From Chloroflexota bacterium (GTDB taxonomy: Bacteria > Chloroflexota > Limnocylindria > Limnocylindrales > CSP1-4): 30,972 nt of DNA. Positions 1 through 7,074 of the stretch are shown here, one piece after another. The position numbers were made by a program, and so were the translations under genes. The notes under the pieces were generated by a model. The model saw only the letters and a list, made by a program, of their open reading frames with translations. It was not told the origin of the DNA and made no database searches. The stretch lies in the NCBI GenBank assembly GCA_005880805.1, contig VBFZ01000126.1, forward strand, positions 1-30,972. The letters run 5' to 3'. Numbering within the stretch: position 1 is the first letter of the stretch; each line of letters starts with the position of its first letter.

Positions 1-1
1 G

Positions 2-118
2 GTGTCGGCGAGTGATCTCGAGACGCTGCTGGCATCGTCGGCACCGATGACGACCGCGCTGATCGGCGTGGGCGGCCTCGCGATCATCACCTGGCTGATG
101 GTCCTGAAGCCCTTCTGA
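2..118 (+). CDS. C-terminal end of a membrane protein (partial)
   Basis: An open frame enters from the left edge and stops with TGA at 116-118. The 38 visible residues include a hydrophobic stretch (roughly residues 18-36, with ALIGVGGLAIITW) that would make one transmembrane helix, ending in LKPF. A GTG at position 2 is in frame, so a complete 38-residue protein is formally possible, but a truncated larger membrane protein is more likely because no ribosome binding site can be seen. No family can be assigned from this fragment. Confidence 0.45.
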   Translation: MSASDLETLLASSAPMTTALIGVGGLAIITWLMVLKPF

Positions 119-163
119 ACCACATCGGCGGCGTTAGCGGCCGCCCATGGCAGGATTCGCGGG

Positions 164-997
164 ATGTCCGCGATGAGCGATCGATACGACCGGGCTGCCG
201 AGCGCTACGGCATGTGGTGGGCGCCCGTGCTGCAGGCCACCGCGGTGCGGGTGCTGGACCGGCTCGCCCCGGAGCTGCCGAGGGGTGCCGACGGGCTCCG
301 GATCCTCGACATCGGAACCGGCACCGGGACGCTCGCCCTGGAGGCCGTGCGAAAGTGGCCCCACGTGGCTGTCACCGCGGCGGACGCCTCGAGGGGGATG
401 ATCGCCGCGGCGCAGGGTCGCGCCAATCGGACGCTCACCCGGCCCGAGCTGGACCGCCTCGCATTGGCCGTCGGCGAAGCCGACCGCCTGCCCTACGACG
501 ACGCCACTTTCGACGCGGCGATCTCGTCGTTCGTGTTCCAGCTCGTGCCAGACCGGATGGCCGCGTTCGAGGAGGCGCACCGCGTCGTGCGTCCGGGTGG
601 GACGTTCGCATTCGTGACGTGGATGGTGTCGAGTCGGTCGTTTCCGCCGGACGAGGCGTTCTTCGACGTCGTCGACGAGCTGGAGATCCCCGACGAGGAA
701 TCTGCGCCGGAGGACCGCAGTGGCGACTTCGTCTCGGCGCGATCCGCCGCCGATCAGCTGCGGCGCGTGGGCTTCAGGAGCGTCCGATCGCGCGAGGAGA
801 CGCTCGAATATCAGTTCGACCCCGCGCGGTACGTCGACTTCCTGGAGCAGTACGGCGAGTACGACCTGTTCCGATCGCTCGATCGACGGCTTCGGGGTCG
901 GCTCCGCGAGCGGTCGAGTGAGCGCCTTGCGACGCTGCCCCGGTCTGCGTTCACGTGGCAGGCGCCGGTCGTGATGGTGGTCGCGCGCCGGCCCTAG
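164..997 (+). CDS. class I SAM-dependent methyltransferase
   Basis: A 277-residue protein with a class I methyltransferase fold. Motif I (ILDIGTGTGT, about residues 47-56) binds S-adenosylmethionine; an acidic residue ends the next strand (VTAADAS), and a late motif reads FQLVPDRMAAFEEAHRVVRP followed by GG, typical of the Ubie/Coq5-like Methyltransf_11 group. The substrate cannot be told from sequence. ATG 164 is used; an in-frame ATG at 173 (MSDRYDRAAERYG) also fits the family N-terminus. The gene meets the next methyltransferase tail to tail with a 4-nt overlap of the stop codons. The upstream neighbour ends at 118. It is probably cytoplasmic, as there is no signal peptide or membrane segment. 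Confidence 0.85.
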   Translation: MSAMSDRYDRAAERYGMWWAPVLQATAVRVLDRLAPELPRGADGLRILDIGTGTGTLALEAVRKWPHVAVTAADASRGMIAAAQGRANRTLTRPELDRLALAVGEADRLPYDDATFDAAISSFVFQLVPDRMAAFEEAHRVVRPGGTFAFVTWMVSSRSFPPDEAFFDVVDELEIPDEESAPEDRSGDFVSARSAADQLRRVGFRSVRSREETLEYQFDPARYVDFLEQYGEYDLFRSLDRRLRGRLRERSSERLATLPRSAFTWQAPVVMVVARRP

Positions 998-1764
998 CCG
1001 GGACCGGCCTCGGTCGTCCCGCTCTCACTGCGGCGGGCCAGGATGTTCAACCGCACGTAGTCGATCTCCGGGCCGGGCAAGGCGTTCGCGACGTGGCGCA
1101 CGAACCCCTCCCATTCACTGGCGGGCAGCCGCGCCAGCTGGGGCCCGAGGATCACGGTCGAAAGGAACCGTTCGAACGGCTCGCCAGGCTCGAAGCGAGT
1201 CGGCTGGGGCTGGAGCCAGGCCTGGATGTCGGTGAACCCGGCTCGCTCGAGCCGTCCGCGGGTCGCTTGCGGCGTTTCGTAGTGGGCAGGCCCGAGCCAG
1301 CCATCGCCGATCGTCTCGAGAACTCGCCGAATCGAGGCGATGTTGCCCGCGCCGCCCCATTGCGCGGCCAGCTGACCGCCAGGTCCCAGCACCGCGGCGA
1401 GGTTCCGGAAGAGCGCGTCATGATCGGGCACCCAGTGGAACGTCGCGGTCGAGAGGACGGCGTCGACCCGCGGCTCGACCGGCAGGGGATCGCCGAGATC
1501 AGCCAGGACGAAATCGACACGGCCCGAGGCGGTCGCGAGTCGCCGGCCGGCTTCCTCGAGCATCGTCGTCGAGACATCGAGGGCGATCACGCGGCCCCGC
1601 GGCAGCCGCTCCAGAAGGTATTCCGTGACCCGCCCCGAACCGCAGCCGGCATCCAGCACCCGCTCGTCGCCTCTCAGCACGAGGCGGTCGACGACCTCGC
1701 GTCCCCAGCGCGCCTGGGGATCGGCCACCCGATCGTAGGTCGCCGCGTCCCACTCGCGAATCAT
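994..1764 (-). CDS. SAM-dependent methyltransferase, trans-aconitate methyltransferase-like
   Basis: A 256-residue methyltransferase. The N-terminus (IREWDAATYDRVADPQARWG) and the block STATFHWVPDHDALFRNLA followed by a glycine-rich turn resemble trans-aconitate 2-methyltransferase (Tam) and its relatives. Motif I is VLDAGCGSGRVTEYL (about residues 36-50). Tam methylates trans-aconitate, an inhibitor of aconitase, but the family is broad, so the substrate is an inference. The start ATG at 1764 has no Shine-Dalgarno sequence. Instead a TAGGCT box lies 6 nt upstream, which suggests a leaderless mRNA. The gene is convergent with the methyltransferase at 164-997, overlapping by 4 nt, and its promoter faces away from the small membrane protein gene at 1940. 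Confidence 0.85.
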   Translation of the reverse strand: MIREWDAATYDRVADPQARWGREVVDRLVLRGDERVLDAGCGSGRVTEYLLERLPRGRVIALDVSTTMLEEAGRRLATASGRVDFVLADLGDPLPVEPRVDAVLSTATFHWVPDHDALFRNLAAVLGPGGQLAAQWGGAGNIASIRRVLETIGDGWLGPAHYETPQATRGRLERAGFTDIQAWLQPQPTRFEPGEPFERFLSTVILGPQLARLPASEWEGFVRHVANALPGPEIDYVRLNILARRSESGTTEAGPG

Positions 1765-1770
1765 TTGGGC

Positions 1771-1776
1771 AGCCTA
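1771..1776 (-). promoter_or_regulatory. -10 box of a probable leaderless promoter
   Basis: On the minus strand TAGGCT is followed by 6 nt and then the ATG at 1764. With normal -10 geometry, transcription would start at or within a few bases of the A of the start codon. No -35 TTGACA-like hexamer is evident. See also the boxes at 4138, 11812, 14309 and 24611. Confidence 0.5.
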
Positions 1777-1870
1777 GACGACTCGGGCCGGGCGACGCGT
1801 GTGCTCGGCGGGCACGAAAACGCCTTGTCCGCTGGTACGAAGGGGCTAGCGAACGTGCGAGAAGGGCTGC

Positions 1871-1876
1871 TACTCT
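1871..1876 (+). promoter_or_regulatory. candidate -10 box for the 1940 gene
   Basis: TACTCT lies 63 nt before the GTG at 1940. Unlike the leaderless genes, this one would have a leader of about 55 nt ending in a strong ribosome binding site. No clear -35 element is seen. The 175-nt space 1765-1939 holds this box and the divergent promoter of the methyltransferase gene, and nothing else that I recognise. Confidence 0.3.
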
Positions 1877-1939
1877 GCCCCGGGCCAGCCGGGCGTTCCG
1901 GGCTCGGGACTGGCGAAGCCAACCAAGGGAGGCAGGCGG

Positions 1940-2338
1940 GTGGTCCAAGAGATCTGGCAGAAGTTCAACGCCAACGAGCGGATGGCGGCTATCGGAGCAG
2001 GAATCGTCGTTGTGGCCTGGATCATCGGGATCGCAAGCCCATACGGCATTGGTGCCAGCACGGTGGCGCTGCTCGGTGCGATCGCTCTCCTGGCGGTGCT
2101 CTATCTCAAGTACGCGCCGAACCAGAACATCAACTGGCCCGCGCCCATCCCGGTGCTCCTGCTCGCGATCAGCGGCATCGTGGCCCTCATCGCCGTTGTC
2201 ACGCTCCTGCAGTGGCTGAGCCTGCTGGGCGGGTCGTCGATCACGCTCCTCCTCTCGCTGCTGGGGACCGTCGTCGGCGCCGGCATGATGGCCTGGTACT
2301 CCTACCAGGAATGGCAGAGCAGCCAGGCGGCGGCCTGA
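1940..2338 (+). CDS. small four-helix membrane protein of unknown function
   Basis: A 132-residue hydrophobic protein with four predicted transmembrane helices at about residues 15-33, 40-58, 71-94 and 101-119, a short charged N-terminus (VQEIWQKFNANER) and an aromatic, polar C-terminus (YSYQEWQSSQ). It starts with GTG at 1940, supported by AAGGGAGG at 1925-1932, a near-perfect ribosome binding site. The gene is a single-gene transcription unit: it has its own promoter candidate, and a strong hairpin terminator lies 21 nt after the stop. I do not recognise a named family, and nothing in the neighbourhood suggests a function. Confidence 0.75.
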   Translation: MVQEIWQKFNANERMAAIGAGIVVVAWIIGIASPYGIGASTVALLGAIALLAVLYLKYAPNQNINWPAPIPVLLLAISGIVALIAVVTLLQWLSLLGGSSITLLLSLLGTVVGAGMMAWYSYQEWQSSQAAA

Positions 2339-2358
2339 GCTCCATTCCGACTTAATTT

Positions 2359-2385
2359 AGAGCCCGGTCACATCGACCGGGCTCT
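2359..2385 (+). terminator. strong intrinsic terminator hairpin
   Basis: A perfect 11-bp stem, AGAGCCCGGTC (2359-2369) with GACCGGGCTCT (2375-2385), has a 5-nt loop and is followed by a short T-containing run (TTGATT). It lies 21 nt after the stop codon of the 1940 gene and before the convergent stop of the exporter gene at 2424, so it may serve both. The A/T-rich run ATTTA on its left side is a weak tail for the minus strand. Confidence 0.75.
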
Positions 2386-2423
2386 TTGATTCCCAGGTCG
2401 GCGGCCCGGGGGCCGACCGCCTC

Positions 2424-4031
2424 CTAGGGACCAGCCGCGGCCTCCTCGGGTGACCGCTCGCCCGCCGGACCGGCTGCGGCGGCCTGCCGGACGTCGCGAA
2501 TCCCGACAGCGTTGACCGCGGCTCCGCCCAGCAGCAGGACGGCCGTGATTGCCATGGCGAGGTGGAAGGCGTCGGTCGACGCTTCCTTCGAGGCCTCCAC
2601 GACCGTGGGAGGTACCGACACCACGGGCTGGTTCAGTGGCGGCAAGTCGTGCCGAACGCTGGGCGCGGAGACGTCGACGCTCGGTGCACGGCTGGCGAGT
2701 CCGGAGTAGAACGCCGCGCTGATCGCGATGAAGATGACCGCCCCGAGGAGCGGCTGTCCCACCCGCGAAATGGCGTTGTTGATGGCCGATCCAAGGCCGG
2801 CGTTGCGGGTCGGGATTGAGCTCATGAGCGTGCTCGTCAGCGGGGCGACGACGCATGCGATCCCGACGCCGAAGATCAGCGTGTACGGGAGGTAGTCGAT
2901 GAGGTAGCTGGTCGGCGGCAGCAGGGTCGCGGGCTTGTCCGCCTGCGCCAGCCACGGAGCTGACGATGGGGGGATGCGGACCAGCCAGAGCGACGCGATC
3001 GCCATGAGGATCGGGCCGACCGTCAGGAAGATTCGGCTGCCCATCCGTCCCGCCAGGGTCCCGATCCTCGTCGACAGGAACGTCAGGCAAATCCCTACGG
3101 GCAATCCGGCGATCCCGGCGGCAAACGCTGTGTAGCCCAACACGTTCTGCAGGAACAGGGCCGTGAACCCGAATCCGACGTACAGCGCGCCGTAGATCAG
3201 GAACGTCGACAGATTGATGATCGCGAACGCTCGCGACTTGAACAGGCTGAGCGGCACGAGCGGGTGCGGGCGGCTGGCCATCAGGAACGGGAACGCGACC
3301 AGCGCGACGGCCCCGATCGCCAGGGCGATGAACGCGCTCGGGTCGCTCCATTGCGTTTCCTGGCCGTGGATGGCCCCGAATGCGAGACCGCCGACGGCAA
3401 CCGCGATCACGAACGCGCCCAGCCAGTCGAATCGGCCGGAGGCGCTCTCGTCCCGCGTTTCGTCCATGTGGGCGAGCGTGGCGTACAGCCCCAGGACGAC
3501 GAGCGGAACGTTGATCAGGAAGGCGACCCTCCAGGAGAGCGTGTCGACGAGGAAGCCGCCCAGGATGGGCCCGAGCGTCGTGGTGGCCGAGGTCGCGGCT
3601 GCCCAGATCCCGAACGCCCTGGCTCGGGCCGCACCATCGAAGGTCGCGGTGATGATCGAAAGCGAGCCCGGCACGAGCACCGCGCCCGCCGCTCCCTGGA
3701 ACACCCGGAACAGCACCAGCAGCTCGAGGCTGGGCGCCAGCCCGCACAGGACCGACGTGACCCCGAAGCCGACCAGCCCGATCGCGAACATCCGGCGGCG
3801 GCCGTAGAAGTCGTTCAGGGCGCCCGACAGGATCAGGAGTGCCGACAGGGTCGCCAGGTAGCCGCTGTTGACGTAGGTCTGGCCCTCGAGGACGCCGATG
3901 ACGGTCGCCGGCAGCTCGCGCCCGATCTTCGGCAGCGCGACGTTCACGACGGTGCCGTCCAGGAACACGATCGCCGATCCGAGGATGACGGCAACCATCG
4001 TCCAGCGCTGCTTCACGGTCATGCCGCGCAT
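2424..4031 (-). CDS. MFS multidrug exporter, DHA2 (EmrB/QacA-like) family
   Basis: A drug:H+ antiporter of about 535 residues with the size and hydrophobicity pattern of the 14-helix DHA2 family. TM1 carries the family signature (ILGSAIVFLDGTVVNVALP). The loop after TM2 has a motif A variant (GALNDFYGRRRMF), and motif C-like glycines occur in TTTLGPILGGFLVD. A periplasmic loop between late helices (about residues 455-490) carries proline-rich sequence. The frame is open far upstream, but homology begins just after the ATG at 4031 (MRGMTVKQRW), with GGAGG about 15 nt ahead; ATG 4022 is the alternative. The C-terminus is alanine- and glutamate-rich. The gene is divergent from the S51 peptidase gene across a 120-nt spacer. 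No adjacent regulator gene indicates which drug is exported. Confidence 0.88.
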   Translation of the reverse strand: MRGMTVKQRWTMVAVILGSAIVFLDGTVVNVALPKIGRELPATVIGVLEGQTYVNSGYLATLSALLILSGALNDFYGRRRMFAIGLVGFGVTSVLCGLAPSLELLVLFRVFQGAAGAVLVPGSLSIITATFDGAARARAFGIWAAATSATTTLGPILGGFLVDTLSWRVAFLINVPLVVLGLYATLAHMDETRDESASGRFDWLGAFVIAVAVGGLAFGAIHGQETQWSDPSAFIALAIGAVALVAFPFLMASRPHPLVPLSLFKSRAFAIINLSTFLIYGALYVGFGFTALFLQNVLGYTAFAAGIAGLPVGICLTFLSTRIGTLAGRMGSRIFLTVGPILMAIASLWLVRIPPSSAPWLAQADKPATLLPPTSYLIDYLPYTLIFGVGIACVVAPLTSTLMSSIPTRNAGLGSAINNAISRVGQPLLGAVIFIAISAAFYSGLASRAPSVDVSAPSVRHDLPPLNQPVVSVPPTVVEASKEASTDAFHLAMAITAVLLLGGAAVNAVGIRDVRQAAAAGPAGERSPEEAAAGP

Positions 4032-4137
4032 GGTCGCCGCCAGACCCCTCCGGACACAAGTCGCGCATGGGGCCGCGTGAGCGGCATGCTCGTTCCGCGG
4101 GCGATTTCGGCGTCCTGTCCCCGCGTCGCATCCCTCG

Positions 4138-4143
4138 TAGACT
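4138..4143 (+). promoter_or_regulatory. -10 box of a probable leaderless promoter
   Basis: TAGACT is followed by 8 nt and the ATG at 4152. No Shine-Dalgarno sequence exists in the gap, so translation would have to initiate on a leaderless transcript. The same TAGACT hexamer is found ahead of the ABC exporter operon (26705-26710). Confidence 0.5.
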
Positions 4144-4151
4144 CCGCGGCG

Positions 4152-4859
4152 ATGCGCGGAAGCGTGGCCTTGGTCGGAGCCGGCGAATTCCTGCCGGAGA
4201 TGGCCGCGTTCGATCGCGGATTGCTGGATGCCAGCGGCTCGGACAGGCCGCGTGTTGCGATCGTCCCGACCGCGTCGTACCCGGACGGCGAAGAGATCTT
4301 CCAGCGCTGGGCGTCGCTGGGCGTCGAGCACTTCACCTCGATTGGCGCAGAAGTCGAAGCGGTTCTCGTTCGGAGCAGGGAAGAGGCCGACGACCCCGCG
4401 AACGCCCAGGCCGTGGGCGAGGCCGACCTCATCTACTTTTCAGGGGGAAAGCCGGGATACCTGCTCGACGCGTTGTCGGAAAGTGCCGTGTGGTCGGCGG
4501 CGCTGGCGGCCAACGAGCGGGGCGCCGTGCTGGCCGGCTGCTCAGCGGGCGCGATGGTGTTGGGTGGCTGCCAGGTGAACCTCCGACGGTTGATGCTGCC
4601 GTGGCCGCTCCGCTGGCGGGCCGCCCTGGGAGTCGTTCCAGGAACAACGGTGCTCCCGCACTACAACGCCTGGCCTGAGCCATTCACCGCGCTCATGGCG
4701 CTCCAGGCTCCGTCGGGGACGGTGGTATTGGGGATCGACGAACGGACGGCCCTGGTCGGGCGGGAGGGAGGCTGGCAGGTGCACGGCGAGGCTCGGGTGA
4801 CGGTCTGGCGAGGTCGACGACGCCAGCGACACCGGGCCGGCGAGAGCTTCCGACTCTGA
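4152..4859 (+). CDS. peptidase S51 / cyanophycinase-like protein
   Basis: A 235-residue protein with the class I glutamine-amidotransferase-like fold of S51 peptidases (dipeptidase E, cyanophycinase). The nucleophile elbow is GCSAGAM, with Ser131 as the predicted catalytic residue. It is preceded by YFSGGKPGYLLDAL, the conserved GG(N/K)xxxL block, and followed by a His-containing block (VLPHYNAWPEPF) at the family position. The family hydrolyses Asp-containing dipeptides or cyanophycin; the exact substrate is unknown here. The open frame extends to 3264, but homology begins at ATG 4152 (MRGSVALVGAGEF), which also fits the TAGACT box 8 nt upstream. The last codons fall inside a 40-bp segment that is repeated just downstream (4891-4930). 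Confidence 0.82.
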   Translation: MRGSVALVGAGEFLPEMAAFDRGLLDASGSDRPRVAIVPTASYPDGEEIFQRWASLGVEHFTSIGAEVEAVLVRSREEADDPANAQAVGEADLIYFSGGKPGYLLDALSESAVWSAALAANERGAVLAGCSAGAMVLGGCQVNLRRLMLPWPLRWRAALGVVPGTTVLPHYNAWPEPFTALMALQAPSGTVVLGIDERTALVGREGGWQVHGEARVTVWRGRRRQRHRAGESFRL

Positions 4860-4930
4860 TCGCCGCGCCCTCGGGACGGGCGCCGTTCCCACCGGGCTGG
4901 CGAGGGCTTGCGGCTCTGATCGGCGCGCCC
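4831..4930 (+). repeat. imperfect 40-bp direct repeat, period 60
   Basis: The 40 bases 4831-4870 recur at 4891-4930 with 35 of 40 positions identical (substitutions at unit positions 8, 15, 20, 22 and 33). Both share the core CTCTGATCG and end in GCGCGCCC or CCGCGCCC. The first copy contains the last codons and stop of the S51 peptidase gene; the second is non-coding. It looks like an old local duplication of the gene's 3' end. Confidence 0.7.
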
Positions 4931-5212
4931 AGAAACCCGCGCTCGATGGGCTGCGCTGAGTTCCCACTGAACCCGCGGGACCCATCGCCGGTATCGATGG
5001 GTAACGAGACGAGACGGCCGGCACCGTCGACACTCGTGCGCGAAGGCCGGAAGGGCCGCTGATCGAGCTGGCACGGGGTGACCGTGCTTGTCAGGTCAGC
5101 TGGAACGACCGGCCATCGTCGCTTTTCCGGACGGTTCCTACGCTGTCCGTGAACTGACTCCCCCGGGGCGGTCATCTACCGCTGCCAGTGGCCAGGCCGC
5201 GGCGGTTCCTGT
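4860..5212. other. 353-nt intergenic region between convergent genes
   Basis: I find no supported gene here. It holds the second copy of the 40-bp repeat (4891-4930) and an 8-bp inverted repeat ACCCATCG (4980-4987) / CGATGGGT (4995-5002) with a 7-nt spacer; a third CGATGGG lies at 4944-4950. The minus-strand open frames across it have low-complexity compositions rich in Ser, Arg and Pro, and run antisense into the peptidase gene, so I read them as chance. Confidence 0.55.
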
Positions 5213-5548
5213 TTAGGTCTTGACGGTGCGGAAGCAGTCCGAGCAATACACCGGCCGGTCCATTCGGGGCTTGAACGGGACCTGGGCCTGGTTGCCGCAG
5301 GATGAGCAGATCACCGCGAAGTACTCACGGATCGGGCGGTCGTCCCCGCGCTCGTAGCCGCGCGGGCCGCCAATGTCGCGAAGGTCGTAGCCGGTCTCGC
5401 GGGCCGCACGACGGCTGGCTCGGCAGCTCGTGCAGCGCTTCGGCTCCGAGGCGAACCCCTTCTGCGCGTAGAACTCCTGGTCGGCGGCGGAGTGGATGAA
5501 CTCCACGCCACAGTCGACGCAGGTCAGGGTTCGATCGGTGTACGTCAC
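5213..5548 (-). CDS. double zinc-ribbon protein
   Basis: A 111-residue protein with two C4 zinc ribbons: Cys10/Cys13 with Cys39/Cys42, and Cys81/Cys84 with Cys102/Cys105. The first module (TLTCVDCGVEFIHSAADQEF, then KRCTSC) matches the bacterial probable zinc-ribbon family often described near cold-shock proteins. The second (ICSSCGNQ, then YCSDCF) is the CxxC-x17-CxxC type seen in the same family. A linker rich in Arg, Asp and Gly separates them. It starts at GTG 5548 with GGGAGG 6 nt upstream; the longer frame to 5758 is not supported. Nucleic-acid binding is likely from the fold, but no function is established. A possible promoter box, TATCCT (minus strand, 5704-5709), would give a leader of about 150 nt. 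Confidence 0.8.
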   Translation of the reverse strand: MTYTDRTLTCVDCGVEFIHSAADQEFYAQKGFASEPKRCTSCRASRRAARETGYDLRDIGGPRGYERGDDRPIREYFAVICSSCGNQAQVPFKPRMDRPVYCSDCFRTVKT

Positions 5549-5948
5549 GGGGTGCCTCCCAAGCGCGTGTGATGCGATGGCGCGTCCCTCGCAGGGGTGT
5601 CCGCGGCGGGACGGCGAGGCCGGGGAGGATTCCGGGGGCCCGCACGACCCAGATGCCGATGACAAGGACCCTGTTGCGGGCGCACCGGTGAATGTGCGGC
5701 CGCAGGATACCACCCTCGCCCGGGTTCGGCCTTGCGGCAGCAAACGCTGAAATCCCACGTTTACTGGTCGCAGCCGTGCCGATCAACCTGTCACAATGCG
5801 GGCCGATGCTCGGGTCGGGCGAGCGAGGCCATTGGGGGCACCTCGCTCGCACCGGAACCGAGGCGGGTCGACACGCGGGCTCGCCGAGGGGAGGGCGCTC
5901 CGGTTCGGGCAGGTGGTCGAGTGATACAGAGGGAGACGCGCCCGGCCG
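5549..5948. other. 400-nt divergent intergenic region
   Basis: This separates the zinc-ribbon gene (minus) from the repair operon (plus). It contains a possible -10 box for the former (TATCCT on the minus strand at 5704-5709). A perfect 10-bp inverted repeat, GCGAGCGAGG (5819-5828) / CCTCGCTCGC (5841-5850), has a 12-nt spacer. A GGGAG (5931-5935) lies 13 nt before the ATG at 5949. I see no supported gene. Confidence 0.5.
5819..5850. repeat. perfect 10-bp inverted repeat with 12-nt spacer
   Basis: GCGAGCGAGG and CCTCGCTCGC flank the spacer CCATTGGGGGCA, 99 nt before the start of the SbcD-like gene. It has no T-run on either side, so it is a weak terminator candidate. An operator or a hairpin in a leader RNA are alternatives. 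Confidence 0.5.
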
Positions 5949-7074
5949 ATGCTTCGACTCCTGCACACTGCGGATGTCCACCTTGGTGCGCGCCACGCGG
6001 ACCTTGGTGAGCAGGCGACGGCCCAGCGCGAGCGGCAGTTCGATGCCTTCCGGGCGAGCGTTGACCTCGCGCTTGCCGAGAAGGTCGACCTCTTCCTGAT
6101 CGCCGGCGACCTGTTCGACTCCAACACGCAGCCAAGACGATCCGTCGAGCGCGTCGCCAAGGAATTCGGACGGCTCGCCGAGGCCGCGATTCGCACAGTG
6201 ATCATCCCGGGCACGCACGACGTATACGACCGGGCGTCCGTATACCGCGCGTATGACCTGGCAGCGTTCGCCGGCCTGCCCGCGGACACCGACCGGATCG
6301 TCGTTCTCACCCCGGATCGGCCCTCGGTCGCCTTCAAGGCCCTCGACGCGGCGGTGTACAGCCGGGTCTTCGCGACCAAGCGCGCGCCCCAGAGTCCGCT
6401 CGCCGACTTCCAGCTCCCTGAGGACGCGCCGACGTGGCGGATCGGGGTCGTTCACGGAGCCGTCTCGATCCCCGGACGGACCGACGGCGATGAGGTCGTC
6501 GTCACGCGGGATGAGATCAGCCTGTCCGGCCTCGACTACCTCGCGCTGGGGCACTGGCACTCGGCGCAGAGCGGGAAGGCGGGGGATGTGGCGTTTGCCT
6601 ACAGCGGGGCGCCGGAGTCGGTGGCGATCGGCCAGGACGGCGCCGGCAAGGTCCTGCTCGTGACGCTCGACAAGCGCGGCGACACCAGGACAGTCGCGAT
6701 CGAGGAACGGGTTGTGGGTCGGACACGCTTCGAGAAGGTCGACGTCGACGCGGGCCGGCTGCCGAGCCAGCCTGCGCTCATCGAACAGCTGGCCGCGAAG
6801 GCCGACCCCGACCTGGTCTTCGACGTTCGGTTGACCGGCGTGCGCGCCGACGACCTGGACGTCCATCTCGACGAGGTCGCGCGATGCGTCGATGGCGGCG
6901 CTCACCGAGGGGCCGCTCCCGCCGCCGGACACGATCCTCGGCGCTTTCATTCGAAACATGGAAGCCAGCATCGCCGAGAGCGAGAAGGCGCCCGACCAGA
7001 GCGAGGCAGGTGAGCTGCGTGATTCCCTGCGCCTCGGCCGGCTGCTGCTGACAGGCCACGAGGTGACGCTGTGA
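5949..7074 (+). CDS. SbcD/YhaO-like DNA repair exonuclease, apparent 2-nt frameshift
   Basis: A calcineurin-type metallophosphoesterase of the Mre11/SbcD family, expected to be the nuclease partner of the ATPase encoded next. Metal-ligand motifs: HTADVHLG (residues 6-13), AGDLFDS (52-58), GTHD (88-91, where most relatives have GNHD or GNHE), VHGA near 168 and GHWHS near 201. Read strictly, the frame runs to 7013 and ends in an arginine-rich tail that resembles no relative. From about 6883 the +1 frame encodes a plausible C-terminus (DASMAALTEG ... LGRLLLTGHEVTL) that stops at 7074, overlapping the next start by GTGA. Adding CG to the GCGCG run at 6879-6883 joins the two smoothly. Either the assembly lost 2 nt or the gene makes an altered tail. 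Confidence 0.8.

Noticed and set aside
955..2355. 466-codon open frame on the plus strand
   Set aside because: It runs antisense to a motif-bearing methyltransferase gene and through the small membrane protein gene in another frame; its composition is Arg/Gly-rich without a domain.
3264..4151. N-terminal extension of the S51 peptidase frame
   Set aside because: This part is antisense to the exporter gene; peptidase homology and the -10 box both place the start at 4152.
6879..6892. Programmed ribosomal frameshift in the SbcD-like gene
   Set aside because: The GCGCG run is not a known slippery heptamer and I see no downstream pseudoknot; loss of two bases explains the data more simply.
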